From positions 1 to 64,000 of the forward strand of contig CALUUH010000004.1 of NCBI GenBank assembly GCA_944323875.1: a stretch of DNA of 64,000 nucleotides, in the 5' to 3' direction. A program made the position numbers and the translations under genes. The DNA comes from Candidatus Gastranaerophilales bacterium. Its GTDB lineage: Bacteria; Cyanobacteriota; Vampirovibrionia; Gastranaerophilales; Gastranaerophilaceae. The notes under the pieces were generated by a model. It made no database searches. It saw only the letters and a program-made list of their open reading frames with translations, and was not told the origin of the DNA. Below, in pieces: positions 53,172 to 61,708 of the stretch (position 1 is its first letter; each line of letters begins with the position of its first letter).

Positions 53172-53957
53172 ATGGATGTTCTTAATGATATAAAATCTAT
53201 TTATCAGGGTGAAAATGCAATAAGAAATCACCAGATTTTTGCAGTAGTATTAATCATATATTTAATCTTGAATAACGTATTTGAACATCGGGACATGTTC
53301 TGGCTTGCGTTGATATTAGAATTTGTTTTTGAAACAATTATCGGCGGTTATTTGTTTAGCTATCTGTCAAACGTATTACATAAAAACCAAACAGGTATGC
53401 CGTGTATAAAAGAATTAAATATTCAAAAAGCTCTTGTAACAGTTGGTTTATCAATATTATGGGGAATTTATATTCTGATACCGCTGTTATTTATTGCGGG
53501 TATAATTTATGCTTTGACAACTAGGGTATTGGCCCAATTTTCGTCATTGGTAATTGTGTTTTTTGCAATGTTAGGTTTACTTCTTTGTATTCCTGCAATA
53601 TTTATGAAACACTTAATTATTATTGCGTATTCGGACAATGTTCCGGCTAAAACTTTACTCTCACCGCTTTTAATGAGAAAACTTTTTGCGTCATACGTTC
53701 CTGTACTGTATATTTATACAAAATACTTTTTCTTTGCATTGTTGGCCTGCATGATGCTTGTGGGAATACTTGTTACATTAATATTTTTAAAGGTAAATTA
53801 TACAGTTGTGGCCTGCATTTCATTATGTGTTGGAATACCGTTTGCTTATGTATTATTTATCATATACACATTTTCTTTTCCCAAATCACTCACCGAGGTA
53901 TATGTAAATGAAGTCAGACCATGGCTTGCGCCTGTAAAAACAGAATGTGACTCTTAA
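53172..53957 (+). CDS. Multi-pass membrane protein, DUF4013-like
   Basis: 261 aa with about six hydrophobic segments (near 22-38, 42-62, 98-130, 133-155, 180-210, 213-240). The pattern, with a soluble N-terminal amphipathic start and a terminal PWLAPVKTE tail, resembles DUF4013-type proteins of unknown function; family assignment is tentative. AGGGGG precedes the ATG. The stop overlaps the convergent nucleotidase stop by 4 nt. Confidence 0.65.
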   Translation: MDVLNDIKSIYQGENAIRNHQIFAVVLIIYLILNNVFEHRDMFWLALILEFVFETIIGGYLFSYLSNVLHKNQTGMPCIKELNIQKALVTVGLSILWGIYILIPLLFIAGIIYALTTRVLAQFSSLVIVFFAMLGLLLCIPAIFMKHLIIIAYSDNVPAKTLLSPLLMRKLFASYVPVLYIYTKYFFFALLACMMLVGILVTLIFLKVNYTVVACISLCVGIPFAYVLFIIYTFSFPKSLTEVYVNEVRPWLAPVKTECDS

Positions 53958-55504
53958 TCCACAACCTTAATCCGTCCGTCATCTGCTATATCAACGGGGC
54001 CGGATGTTTTCATACAATCTATGACACATTTATTCAGGTCAAAATCAAAGACTTTTTCAGCTTTATCAATTTTTTTCAGGACGGTCATGTCGTCATTACC
54101 CTGCGCATAGTAGTCATTTATTGCTGTTCTGTAGATTTTATCTTCACGAGGGTGGTTGATGTCTATTTTGGTTTCTTTGCCGTTTTTGTCAATATAGTAT
54201 AAGTCTTTAAGTTCTCCCGTACTTCGAGAAACCGTATATCGAAGTCCTGACGGATGAATAATCCCCGGCTTGTTGTTCGGGTTGACAAAAGATTTGCAGG
54301 TTTGTTTCAGAGCTTCAACAATTTCTTTTTCTGTATAAGGTATAATACACAGGTTGTTGTGGAACGGTGAAATATCTTCCAGATAGCGCGTATCGAGATT
54401 ACCGGATTCTATATATCCGCGGACATTTGCTGCGCTCAATAGCGCGATATCCGTATCCAAATCTTTTCTTATACAATCAACAAGGAATTGAGCATGGCCG
54501 CTCGGCTGTATCAAATCCTCGGTTAACGGCGGCGGTGAAGTTCTTACATAACCTATAACCTGAGGTTTGCCAAAAAGTTTGTCAAAAATATATCTTACAG
54601 GAGCATTGCGTTTAAATCCGCGTGTCGGAGTCACATTGTTTTGTGCTTTAACTATCCGGCCGCTTTCATCAAATTCCACATTTAATACTCCGAAATGTTT
54701 TCCGTCGCGGCCGGCCTGCGTGATTACAACAGGTTCACCTGATTGTGACGCAACAAGATTTTCACCGGATTTGATATCTTGAATAAGATTATGAGAGTGG
54801 CCGCCCAGAATTATATCTATTCCGTCAGTATTTTGTGCTATTTTTCTGTCATAACCGTACCCCGAATGCGACAGCAGAATTATTTTGTTAATCCCTTGTT
54901 GTTTTAATTTATCAACTTCAGTCTGCACATCTTTTATTGTGTCATCTATATTATCCACATCAAGTTCTGTAAATATATGGCCGTATTTCAGCCTTGAAAA
55001 CAGATCCGTCGGGGTAGTTGCAACTATTCCGTATTTGTGTCCGTTGTGTTCTTCTATGTATGATTTTTCAACCTTTTTAGAAAACGGATTGTCCGGATTA
55101 ATTTTTACGTTGGCCGCCAGAAGCTTATACTTCATTTTCGGGATTAAGCCTCCTATTTTGTCCGGCATGTCATATTCGTGATTTCCCATAGCTGATGCGG
55201 TTATACCTATGATGTTCTGGAAAGTCATGGCAACGTCGTTTACTTTTTCCACCTCACCCAGCATAATATCGCCCGAGGATAGTTTTAGCACATCAACTTC
55301 CCCGTTATCTTTTTGCTGTTTTACAAAGCTGTCATAAGCACGTGAGGCCGTAACAGTGCGCTCCATGTTTATTGATTTGCCGTGGTAATCATTTATATAG
55401 AAAATACTTGTTTTAACTCTGTTGTTTTTGTTTGCCGAAAGTTCTGCGTTCTTTGACGCCTTAAACCTGTCTATTAAGTTTGTTGAACTAATCGGTGTTA
55501 TCAT
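53954..55504 (-). CDS. 5'-nucleotidase / UshA-like metallophosphatase
   Basis: 516 aa. Calcineurin-like catalytic domain: FYINDYHGK (metal Asp/His), SSGDIMLGE, MGNHEYDM and LGGHSHNL (His pair). The C-terminal 5'-nucleotidase domain begins near 300 (NVRGYIESGNL, YRTAINDYYAQGNDDM). Members remove phosphate from nucleotides or related esters. Unlike most relatives there is no signal peptide; instead it has the polar head MITPISSTNLIDRF seen in lineage-specific proteins here. Substrate and export route unclear. Confidence 0.88.
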   Translation of the reverse strand: MITPISSTNLIDRFKASKNAELSANKNNRVKTSIFYINDYHGKSINMERTVTASRAYDSFVKQQKDNGEVDVLKLSSGDIMLGEVEKVNDVAMTFQNIIGITASAMGNHEYDMPDKIGGLIPKMKYKLLAANVKINPDNPFSKKVEKSYIEEHNGHKYGIVATTPTDLFSRLKYGHIFTELDVDNIDDTIKDVQTEVDKLKQQGINKIILLSHSGYGYDRKIAQNTDGIDIILGGHSHNLIQDIKSGENLVASQSGEPVVITQAGRDGKHFGVLNVEFDESGRIVKAQNNVTPTRGFKRNAPVRYIFDKLFGKPQVIGYVRTSPPPLTEDLIQPSGHAQFLVDCIRKDLDTDIALLSAANVRGYIESGNLDTRYLEDISPFHNNLCIIPYTEKEIVEALKQTCKSFVNPNNKPGIIHPSGLRYTVSRSTGELKDLYYIDKNGKETKIDINHPREDKIYRTAINDYYAQGNDDMTVLKKIDKAEKVFDFDLNKCVIDCMKTSGPVDIADDGRIKVVD

Positions 55505-55592
55505 CTCTCAGATTTCCCCTTAGTGAGAAAATCCATAAAGATTTTTTTTTGCTAGCGTCTATGTCGAAAGTTTACAAATATTAATCTTATAC

Positions 55593-55826
55593 TTAATTAA
55601 ACTCCATAGTCTGTATTTCCCAGCGTTTGCAAAGTTCAGACTTTAACGCATCAATTTCACCTACAACTTCAAGTAATATAATACCGCGGTTCAGGCAAAC
55701 TTCTCCTTTTGACTGATGCAGACCTATTCTCGTTTTAATGCCGCAGCCGTATTCACTTACTATTCGCTGAAACTCAAGTGATGTTTCAAGTCTGTTTTCA
55801 AGGCTCACACCAATTATTGTAGTCAT
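55593..55826 (-). CDS. Small ACT/NikR-like protein (TM1266-type)
   Basis: 77 aa; TTIIGVSLENRLETSLEFQRIVSEYG, then KTRIGLH and GIILLEVVGEIDALKSEL give a compact beta-alpha-beta-beta-alpha-beta ACT-like fold. It resembles putative iron-only-hydrogenase-system regulators of the TM1266 type. Hydrogenase genes are not visible here. AGGAGG precedes the ATG. Function only inferred. Confidence 0.65.
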   Translation of the reverse strand: MTTIIGVSLENRLETSLEFQRIVSEYGCGIKTRIGLHQSKGEVCLNRGIILLEVVGEIDALKSELCKRWEIQTMEFN

Positions 55827-55883
55827 ATATCCTCCTGTTTAAGTAAAAACATATTACACAAACACAATAAAATTACGCATAAA

Positions 55884-55915
55884 AAAATAACACCCCCGAA
55901 GGAGTATTATTTTTT
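55884..55915 (-). terminator. Terminator of the 55949 gene
   Basis: Minus-strand stem AATAATACTCC / GGGGTGTTATT with G-U pairs, loop TTC, followed by seven Ts. Confidence 0.75.
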
Positions 55916-55948
55916 ATAAATCAGGATTATTTCCTTTCCTGCGGCGAT

Positions 55949-56260
55949 TTATTCATCAATATCGCCCATGGCTTGAAGCTGTTTTTTCTTTAAATTATGC
56001 ATCACTGCATCTACTAATAACTCATAGGATTTCATTTTCTCTATATTTGGAAATTCTTCCTTAAGTTGTTCTCTGACCATTGCTTCCAGCCTGCGTTCGT
56101 CAGAACTTGATTTTAGTTCGTCAACTCCGCTTATCATGCTGATGTAATCCGCAGATGTTTTATCTTCGTTTTTGTTCGCAAACATCAACCAGCGCAGACG
56201 CGGGCTTATTGTTTTATTCAACTGTTTAACTATCTTTAGATTTTTCAATCTGTTTAGCAT
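55949..56260 (-). CDS. Small helical protein of unknown function
   Basis: 103 aa; basic N-terminus (MLNRLKNLKIVKQLNK), then charged helices (EDELKS-like regions, VREQLKEEFPNIEKMKS, AVMHNLKKKQLQAMG). No signal, membrane segment or known motif. It has its own terminator downstream and lies between glyS and the ACT-like gene. Confidence 0.6.
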   Translation of the reverse strand: MLNRLKNLKIVKQLNKTISPRLRWLMFANKNEDKTSADYISMISGVDELKSSSDERRLEAMVREQLKEEFPNIEKMKSYELLVDAVMHNLKKKQLQAMGDIDE

Positions 56261-56373
56261 GAGATGACTCCTACTACTTTTACCTGTTGGTATTATTTTA
56301 AAATATCCTGAAAAAAATTATTTACTCTTTTTATATGATTTTTTACAAATCTTTATAAAAATTACTATAATTT

Positions 56374-58365
56374 TTACAATTTACTAAAGTCAGTAAGATG
56401 TTCGTAACGTTTTTTGAGCATTGTTAACAGTGCAAGCCTGTTTTCCTTGACTTTTTCATCTTTATCCATTACGAGAACATCTTCAAAGAATTTTTCAACT
56501 GCCGGATTTATAGAAACTATTTCTTCCAGATATGTTTTATAATCAACATTATCTTTCAGAGTGCTTATTTTTTCAAAAAGATTTTTTTCAGCAGGTTCTT
56601 TAAAGAGATTTGGATTAACAGGATTGCTGTTTTTCTTTTTCAATATACGTATAACCCTGTTGGCACTCTCAAGCAGTGCTTCATTATCAAGAGTTGAAAC
56701 AACTTTTACGCGTTCAACATAGTCGTTTAAGTCAGTCAGCGGATCAGATGATGCTGCACAGCTCTCCAGAACATTTTTCTTATAATTGTCATTCAGGAAA
56801 ATAATTAAACGCTGTACAATGAATTCTTTAATCTCATCTGCACAATCTTTTTGAACAGGTAAAAGTTCAAGCGTCTTTTTGATTAGTTTTGATAAATCAA
56901 TTTTCAAATTGTAATCAAGGATTGTTCTGATAATACCGAGTGCGGCGCGGCGTACACCCAACGGATCAGATGAGCCGGTAGGCTTTTTACCTTCAACAAA
57001 AACCGCTGCAATAGTATCAATTTTATCAGAAATACCAACGATTTGCCCTTCAATGGATTTAGCTGTTTCGCTTTCGGCATTGAGCGGGAAGTAATGTTCT
57101 TTTATACCTTCGCAAACTTCTTTTGCTTCACCTGAAACACGAGCATAATCAGCCCCGATAAATCCTTGCAGTTCGGTAAACTCAAAGACAAGACTTGTTG
57201 TCAAATCAGCTTTTGCAAGCAATGCTGTACGCTCAATTGTCGGAGAATTTTTTCCGAGTTCTGCGGCAATGTGCTGAGAAAGTTTAACAAGTCTTTGAGT
57301 CTTGTCATACATTGAGCCCATGCCTTTTTGGAAGGTGATGCCCTTCAAGTCTTCAACATAATCAGCCAGCGGCTTTTTGGTATCTTCGTTAAAGAAGAAT
57401 ACTGCGTCATCCAAACGTGCTTTGATTACGCGGACATTACCGGCTTTGATGTTTTCAAATTCATCACCGATGTAATTTGTCATAGTTATGAATTTGTTGA
57501 TTAATTTTCCGTCTTTGTATAGCGCGAAATATCTCTGGTGAACGGCCATAACAGTAACTGTTACTTCTTCCGGAATATCAAGGTATTTCGGGTCAAAGTC
57601 ACAAACCGCCGGAACAGGATATTCCGTGATAAAGGTTACTTCTTCTAACAAATCATCAGTATAATACGGCACAGCGCCTAATTTATCTGCTTCGGCTTTT
57701 GCCATATCAATAATACGCTGGCGGCGTTCGTTTTGATCAACAATAACGCAGCAGTTGCGCATAATTTCCACATAATCATCAGGATGTCCGATAATAACGT
57801 TTTGTTGTGCAAATCTGTGGCCGCGGGAAACATTGCCGGATTCTTTATCAATAATTTTTATTTTAACTTCGTCTTTATCCAGCAAAGAAACAATCCAGCG
57901 GATAGGGCGGGAAAATTTTTCTTCGTTGTATCCCCAGCGCATAAAGTGAGAGCCTTGAAGTTTCAGGACAATTGCCGGAACATTTTCCTGCAAAAGTTCT
58001 ACAATAGACTTACCTTTAATAACGATTTTTGCGTGCAAGTAATCATCTTCTATATACAAATCAGCAGGGGTGAGGTTATTTTTTTTGCAAAAACCTTCAC
58101 CGGCCTTTGTTAAATTGCCGTTTTCATCATAAGCGACTTTTTTAATCGGGCCTTTAACGATTTTTATTTCGTCTTTGCTCTGCGATTCAAGCCCGCCGAC
58201 GATTACTGCAAGCCTGCGCGGGGTTGCATAGACTTCAACGCTTTTGAATTCAACTTTGTTAGTGTTTAAAAAGTTTTCAAACCCTGATTTTAATTGATTA
58301 ATCGCGCTCGGTATAAATTTGTAAGGTAATTCTTCTGTTCCAATTTCCAATAAATATTTGCTCAT
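56374..58365 (-). CDS. glyS: Glycyl-tRNA synthetase beta subunit
   Basis: 663 aa, beta chain of the bacterial alpha2-beta2 GlyRS, which binds and positions tRNA(Gly). KYLLEIGTEELPYKFIPSA is the standard start; LARSG-like core GRMGSMYDKTQRLVKL region appears as QKGMGSMYDKTQR near 345, and PTGSSDPLGVRRAALGI near 465; C-terminal anticodon-binding DALR-like domain. The partner glyQ is not in the window. Start chosen by family alignment. Confidence 0.96.
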   Translation of the reverse strand: MSKYLLEIGTEELPYKFIPSAINQLKSGFENFLNTNKVEFKSVEVYATPRRLAVIVGGLESQSKDEIKIVKGPIKKVAYDENGNLTKAGEGFCKKNNLTPADLYIEDDYLHAKIVIKGKSIVELLQENVPAIVLKLQGSHFMRWGYNEEKFSRPIRWIVSLLDKDEVKIKIIDKESGNVSRGHRFAQQNVIIGHPDDYVEIMRNCCVIVDQNERRQRIIDMAKAEADKLGAVPYYTDDLLEEVTFITEYPVPAVCDFDPKYLDIPEEVTVTVMAVHQRYFALYKDGKLINKFITMTNYIGDEFENIKAGNVRVIKARLDDAVFFFNEDTKKPLADYVEDLKGITFQKGMGSMYDKTQRLVKLSQHIAAELGKNSPTIERTALLAKADLTTSLVFEFTELQGFIGADYARVSGEAKEVCEGIKEHYFPLNAESETAKSIEGQIVGISDKIDTIAAVFVEGKKPTGSSDPLGVRRAALGIIRTILDYNLKIDLSKLIKKTLELLPVQKDCADEIKEFIVQRLIIFLNDNYKKNVLESCAASSDPLTDLNDYVERVKVVSTLDNEALLESANRVIRILKKKNSNPVNPNLFKEPAEKNLFEKISTLKDNVDYKTYLEEIVSINPAVEKFFEDVLVMDKDEKVKENRLALLTMLKKRYEHLTDFSKL

Positions 58366-58429
58366 ATTCTGCCCTTAAACTTCTTTCAACTGATTAAATT
58401 ATACGGGCTGAAAGCGAGTTGTAAAGAGG

Positions 58430-58938
58430 GGCGGACAAGTCCACTTTTACACTTAAGAGTCCACTAAAGAGCCCGTCCTCTCCGAGGGGGAGGACAAGAA
58501 TTTGTTGGCGAATGTAATGAGCTTACAAATTCTAGGTGGGGGTCAATTGTATGCGCTACGCGTTCAACCCCCACCCGAAATTCCTGTTTCGCTGCGCTCA
58601 CGGAATTTCGACCTCCCCCTTGGAGAGGTTAAAAAAGGCAACGTGAGAATTCTCACATTGCCTTATTCTTGTAACCACTTATTCACTTAGTCACTTAGTC
58701 ACTTGTCTTGGATTTGCTTCACGCTCGCAGAGTTTCGCCTATAGTGCTAGCGCACAAGTCGGCTCAATCTGCTCGCTACCCGGATTTGCTCACTTCGCTG
58801 TCTTGCTCGCCGGCGTTAAACGGGTCTGCAACGCCGCCGCCTTCGCGTCGCCGTTTCGCCCTCTGCCGGCTCGCGCTTCGCGTCATCCGTCCGCAAATCC
58901 GCTAATCACTTAGTCACGTCCAACTAAGGGCTTTGCCC
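58430..58938. repeat. Repeat mosaic B between glyS and prepilin gene
   Basis: About 500 bp without a credible gene. It has CCTCCCCCTTGGAGAGG / CTCTCCGAGGGGGAGG modules (58480-58500, 58610-58630) forming an inverted pair, CTCACGTT / AACGTGAG hairpin-like arms (58638-58662), TTAGTCAC octamers (58680-58703), a run of GC-rich segments, and the terminal CGTCCGCAAATCCGCTA (58889-58905) that is also in mosaic A (10569-10586). Confidence 0.75.
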
Positions 58939-60309
58939 TTAGTTGGAGATGCAAACAGCGCAGATGCCGTTGCCGTCCTTGAGGTACACGTTATTGCCAC
59001 TACCGTCCGTGGTGGTAGTGCCGAAGGACCGGACGTACGCGCCAGCCGCAGTGTACTCCTCACTGGACCAGTAGCGGTAGCCATTGTATTTGATTGGCGG
59101 ATTTTGGGTGTATTCGTCCTTTACTTTTAGTCCGCTTTTATTCTCGTTTGCTCCTATCGTTACTTCATCTCCGTTGCTATCTACGTATAAATTGCTTGCT
59201 AATTGTGCAAGTTGAGCCATCGTTGGTAGTTCCATGTTCTTTTGATCGCATGCTTTTTTAGCTCCTGCCCAATAATTGTTTGCGCAATATGAATTTGCTG
59301 AGCCATTGCTGTCGTATGTTGTGTCATCACAAGTGTTTATTGCTGTATTTGCAATAAAATCAGTTGACCAGCACATGTCACCAATCGGGTTATCACAGGT
59401 TGAGAACGCTACGCCTGAGCTTAGTTGAATATCTTTTCCTACTCTATTCGGCCCTTTCTTTCCGTTTACATCTACCATATACCCCATGCAGCTTACTTGG
59501 CTACCAGTATCTTCTATCGGGTCAGCATAAGGGCATTCAGGCTGATATGCCATAATTACTGTTGTTCCGTCTGCAACTACAAAGCTCATTGTATTGGTAT
59601 TAGTTTGCCAGTCGCTCAAGCCCATGCTGGACGCACTTGTAAGGCTGTCAGTTTCGACTTCTATCGGTTCTTCGTTACTTCCTGTTGTAACGACTTTAGG
59701 TGAATAACATTTGTTAATGTCTGTATTGTCACAGGTTTTAATGACTTTCATATATTGCTTGAAAGTGTCCATAAAGTCCTCTGTAGAGTCGTGACCCGTC
59801 ATAACGCCATCAGTGTTCATACGGCGGACAGTCTCAGTGAGTTTCTTTTCCCATAGGTCTTTAGCCGTAGACCATGCCTTCTCGTTATGATTTTGAATGA
59901 GCCCCGGAAGTGTCAGTGCGGCCACTATTCCAATAACCGCGAGGGTGATTAATACTTCAGCCAAAGTGAAAGCAGCCTTCTTTGAAGTTACTAAGGCACT
60001 AGGGCACTGAGGCACTAAGGATTTACATGAGGCCGGCTCTGTAGCTTCGTGACGGGGTACGTCATGCTGAACTTGTTTCAGCATCTCATTACCGTTGCAT
60101 TGCATTTTCTCCCCGTATGTAAGAGCAGACTTGTCTGCCCCCCTCCTCGAAATCAAAGATTTCGGTCCTCCCTCAAGGGGAGGACATTGAGATTGTGTCT
60201 CTTTAGTCCTTCTCTTTAAACCCTCATCCGGCCTGCGGCCACCTTCTCCCAGAGGGCGAAGGGAATGTAGCGACTGTTGTTGCTCTTTTTTAACATTTGC
60301 TTCAATCAT
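58939..60309 (-). CDS. Type IV prepilin-like protein with repeat-filled 113-residue leader
   Basis: 456 aa. AAGGAG 8 nt before ATG 60309 marks the start. Residues 1-9 (MIEANVKKE) are followed by about 100 residues made of palindromic-repeat modules (SLHSLRPLGEGGRRPDEG, KQVQHDVPRHEATEP, octamer-derived SLVPQCPSALVTS). Then come SKKAA and FTLAEVLITLAVIGIVAAL, the class III prepilin motif at residue 114. Normal leaders are under about 30 residues, so the reading frame has absorbed repeat DNA. The globular part (about 145-456) has paired cysteines and a C-terminal DUF1566-like region shared with the 10636 lipoprotein. Processing despite the long leader is uncertain. Confidence 0.85.
   Translation of the reverse strand: MIEANVKKEQQQSLHSLRPLGEGGRRPDEGLKRRTKETQSQCPPLEGGPKSLISRRGADKSALTYGEKMQCNGNEMLKQVQHDVPRHEATEPASCKSLVPQCPSALVTSKKAAFTLAEVLITLAVIGIVAALTLPGLIQNHNEKAWSTAKDLWEKKLTETVRRMNTDGVMTGHDSTEDFMDTFKQYMKVIKTCDNTDINKCYSPKVVTTGSNEEPIEVETDSLTSASSMGLSDWQTNTNTMSFVVADGTTVIMAYQPECPYADPIEDTGSQVSCMGYMVDVNGKKGPNRVGKDIQLSSGVAFSTCDNPIGDMCWSTDFIANTAINTCDDTTYDSNGSANSYCANNYWAGAKKACDQKNMELPTMAQLAQLASNLYVDSNGDEVTIGANENKSGLKVKDEYTQNPPIKYNGYRYWSSEEYTAAGAYVRSFGTTTTDGSGNNVYLKDGNGICAVCISN
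59985..60285. repeat. Palindromic repeat modules inside prepilin 5' region
   Basis: Contains ATGCTGAA (60064-60071) pairing with TTCAGCAT (60077-60084), a CTCATCCGGCC/GGCGAAGG module (60222-60262) that is over 30 nt identical to mosaic A in inverse orientation, and octamer units AGGCACTA/AGGGCACTG (59992-60020). Confidence 0.8.
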
Positions 60310-60368
60310 AGTGTGTTCTCCTTTCTATTTTCATGTTTTATTCCTTCATCATACTTTTTATTTTTCAT
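60306..60368 (-). CDS. 20-aa upstream ORF coupled to the prepilin gene
   Basis: AAGGAG and ATG at 60368 read MKNKKYDEGIKHENRKENTL; the TGA overlaps the prepilin ATG (CTATGATT). Very charged. It may couple translation or act as a leader peptide; it contains the prepilin ribosome site near its end. Confidence 0.4.
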   Translation of the reverse strand: MKNKKYDEGIKHENRKENTL

Positions 60369-60459
60369 GCAATTCTCCTTATTGGTTTATATTGTGCAAT
60401 AATTCTGTTTATTAAACCACCTTTGTTTGGTTTATATGCTTTGTCACAAGTATTCAACT

Positions 60460-60660
60460 TGTGTTTTGAGATCCCGCAAGGCAACAACTGCGGCAAGACG
60501 CCACGAAACCGCTGCGGGATGACGGGGAACGAGCCTGCGTCGTGGTGCAACAATAGAAATATTGCGAAAAGTTTACAATTAGCGGATTTGAGCCCCCCCC
60601 CCAACGTCTGAAAGCCTTGCGGCACAATGGTTTGTGGCCTTGTCAAGTTTTAGGTTAAAC
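60460..60660. repeat. Repeat mosaic C with poly-C tract
   Basis: Includes GATCCCGCAAGG / ACCGCTGCGGGATGACGG-type palindromic segments and AGCGGATTTG, then ten consecutive Cs (60593-60602). AGCGGATTTG is the inverse of the CAAATCCGCT end-module in mosaics A and B. Confidence 0.7.
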
Positions 60661-60713
60661 CCCGCTAAATCCTCAATATCCATAACTATACTCATTCCTG
60701 ATAATTTATTCAT
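60579..60713 (-). pseudogene. 44-codon remnant running into mosaic C
   Basis: A promoter with TTGCAA-17 nt-TATAAT leads into MNKLSGMSIVMDIEDLAGFNL, which then crosses a 10-G tract and stops in a repeat module. The internal start MDIE recalls the MDIEKRIK remnant at 10190. It looks like a gene head truncated by repeats; a short real protein is possible. Confidence 0.35.
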
Positions 60714-60719
60714 ACAAAT

Positions 60720-60748
60720 ATTATACCGTATCTCTCGTAAAATTGCAA
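60720..60748 (-). promoter_or_regulatory. Strong sigma70 promoter facing mosaic C
   Basis: Minus strand TTGCAA (60748-60743), 17 nt, TATAAT (60725-60720). Divergent from the riboswitch-controlled operon. Confidence 0.6.
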
Positions 60749-60844
60749 CCCCTTTTTGAAAAATCTAACATATCCCTGCGGGATCGCCGACAGGAAACTT
60801 AATATTGTGTCTTTTTTTCTTGACTCGCTCCTGTTTTTATCATA

Positions 60845-60950
60845 GGCTTAAACCAGAGGAAATGAAGTGAAGATCTTCAACTGTAGCCGCAGCCGTAATA
60901 GTCGGAACACTCGAAGAAAAGCTTTGGTCACGTGCTTTTTGACCTAACGC
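60845..60950 (+). promoter_or_regulatory. Cobalamin-type riboswitch (compact form)
   Basis: GAGGAA, GTGAAGATC, CTGTAGCCGCAGCCGTAA and AGTCGGAACACTCG occur in order. These correspond to GGGAA, GTGcgAATC, the CTGacGCGCAGCGGTAA core of the btuB leader, and the B12-box (AGTCnGAAnACCTGCC-like, here degenerate). The long P7-P11 arm appears absent, as in short class II elements. A GGTCA/TGACC hairpin follows (60926-60943). A terminator hairpin covering the Shine-Dalgarno site of the next gene follows directly. The match was made by eye. Confidence 0.6.
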
Positions 60951-60968
60951 AAGAACTTTTTTTCAGTG

Positions 60969-60994
60969 TCCTCTAAAGAATAGAGGATTTTTTA
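60969..60994 (+). terminator. Riboswitch expression platform: terminator that also hides the SD
   Basis: CCTCTA / TAGAGG stem with an AAGAA loop, then ATTTTTT, directly against the ATG at 60995. AGAGGA of the 3' arm is the only ribosome site of that gene, so one hairpin could stop both transcription and translation. Confidence 0.8.
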
Positions 60995-61708
60995 ATGCCA
61001 TTCGCAGCAATACAGACAAATAGTGCAAGAGTTGGAACTTGCCCGCACGGTTTACCGCTCGGGGCTTGCCCGATTTGTAACGGTATGGGCGGCGGAGGCG
61101 GCATGAAAAAAGCCGATTTCTCGGCAAAACCTGGAGAAATGAGTTGGAATGAATGTGCAGCCATAGGGGCATTCTTAAAGGCTCAACAAAATGCAAAACT
61201 CGCACGCGAACAGGATGCGCTGAATTTTGCGCAAAATGTTCAGGCTTTTCAGCAGACAATGGCGAATGCGCATCAGCGTTTGACTTCTCTCGCTCAATTT
61301 TTTACAGCCAATACTCCGGCTATTATTGCCAAACCGGTAAATTTCGTCCTCAACACAGTTCTTGCAAATACTGTTAACATGTTGAAAAACATGCCGGCCG
61401 CACTTGCAGGTACAATACAAAATCTCTCGCAAAAATTGGCGGATATATCCGATAAACTAACCGCTGTGTATGGTGAATTAAAGGCCGCTGTCCAGAAAAA
61501 AGTATCGGAAACTCTTAACGAAATAAAGAAAAAAGTTAAATCGTTATTTGCTATATTCAGTCCGCTGGACGCTGATAATGACGACAAACAAATTGATGAA
61601 ACTAAAAAAGCCTTTGAATTAAGAACTTTTATACACCAGTTGTATAGAAAGTTAAAGGGCGACGATGAAAAGGATTTACCTAATGAACATAACACCGTTT
61701 CGGGATAA
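60995..61708 (+). CDS. CPHG/CPIC metal-motif protein under riboswitch control
   Basis: 237 aa, function unknown. Residues 14-34 hold CPHGLPLGACPICNGMGGGG: two Cys pairs and a His ahead of a glycine stretch, a likely zinc- or other metal-binding site. After about residue 60 the protein is helical and Lys/Ala-rich, with a hydrophobic section (about 105-150) and an acidic end. No signal peptide. It starts right after the riboswitch terminator hairpin, so its expression should fall when ligand is bound. Its 3' end overlaps the next gene. A link to cobalamin or cobalt is inferred only from the riboswitch. Confidence 0.75.
   Translation: MPFAAIQTNSARVGTCPHGLPLGACPICNGMGGGGGMKKADFSAKPGEMSWNECAAIGAFLKAQQNAKLAREQDALNFAQNVQAFQQTMANAHQRLTSLAQFFTANTPAIIAKPVNFVLNTVLANTVNMLKNMPAALAGTIQNLSQKLADISDKLTAVYGELKAAVQKKVSETLNEIKKKVKSLFAIFSPLDADNDDKQIDETKKAFELRTFIHQLYRKLKGDDEKDLPNEHNTVSG

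Noticed and set aside
60333-60646. Two overlapping frames of about 92 codons
   Set aside because: Cross the palindromic modules and the C10 tract, antisense to each other; no ribosome sites.
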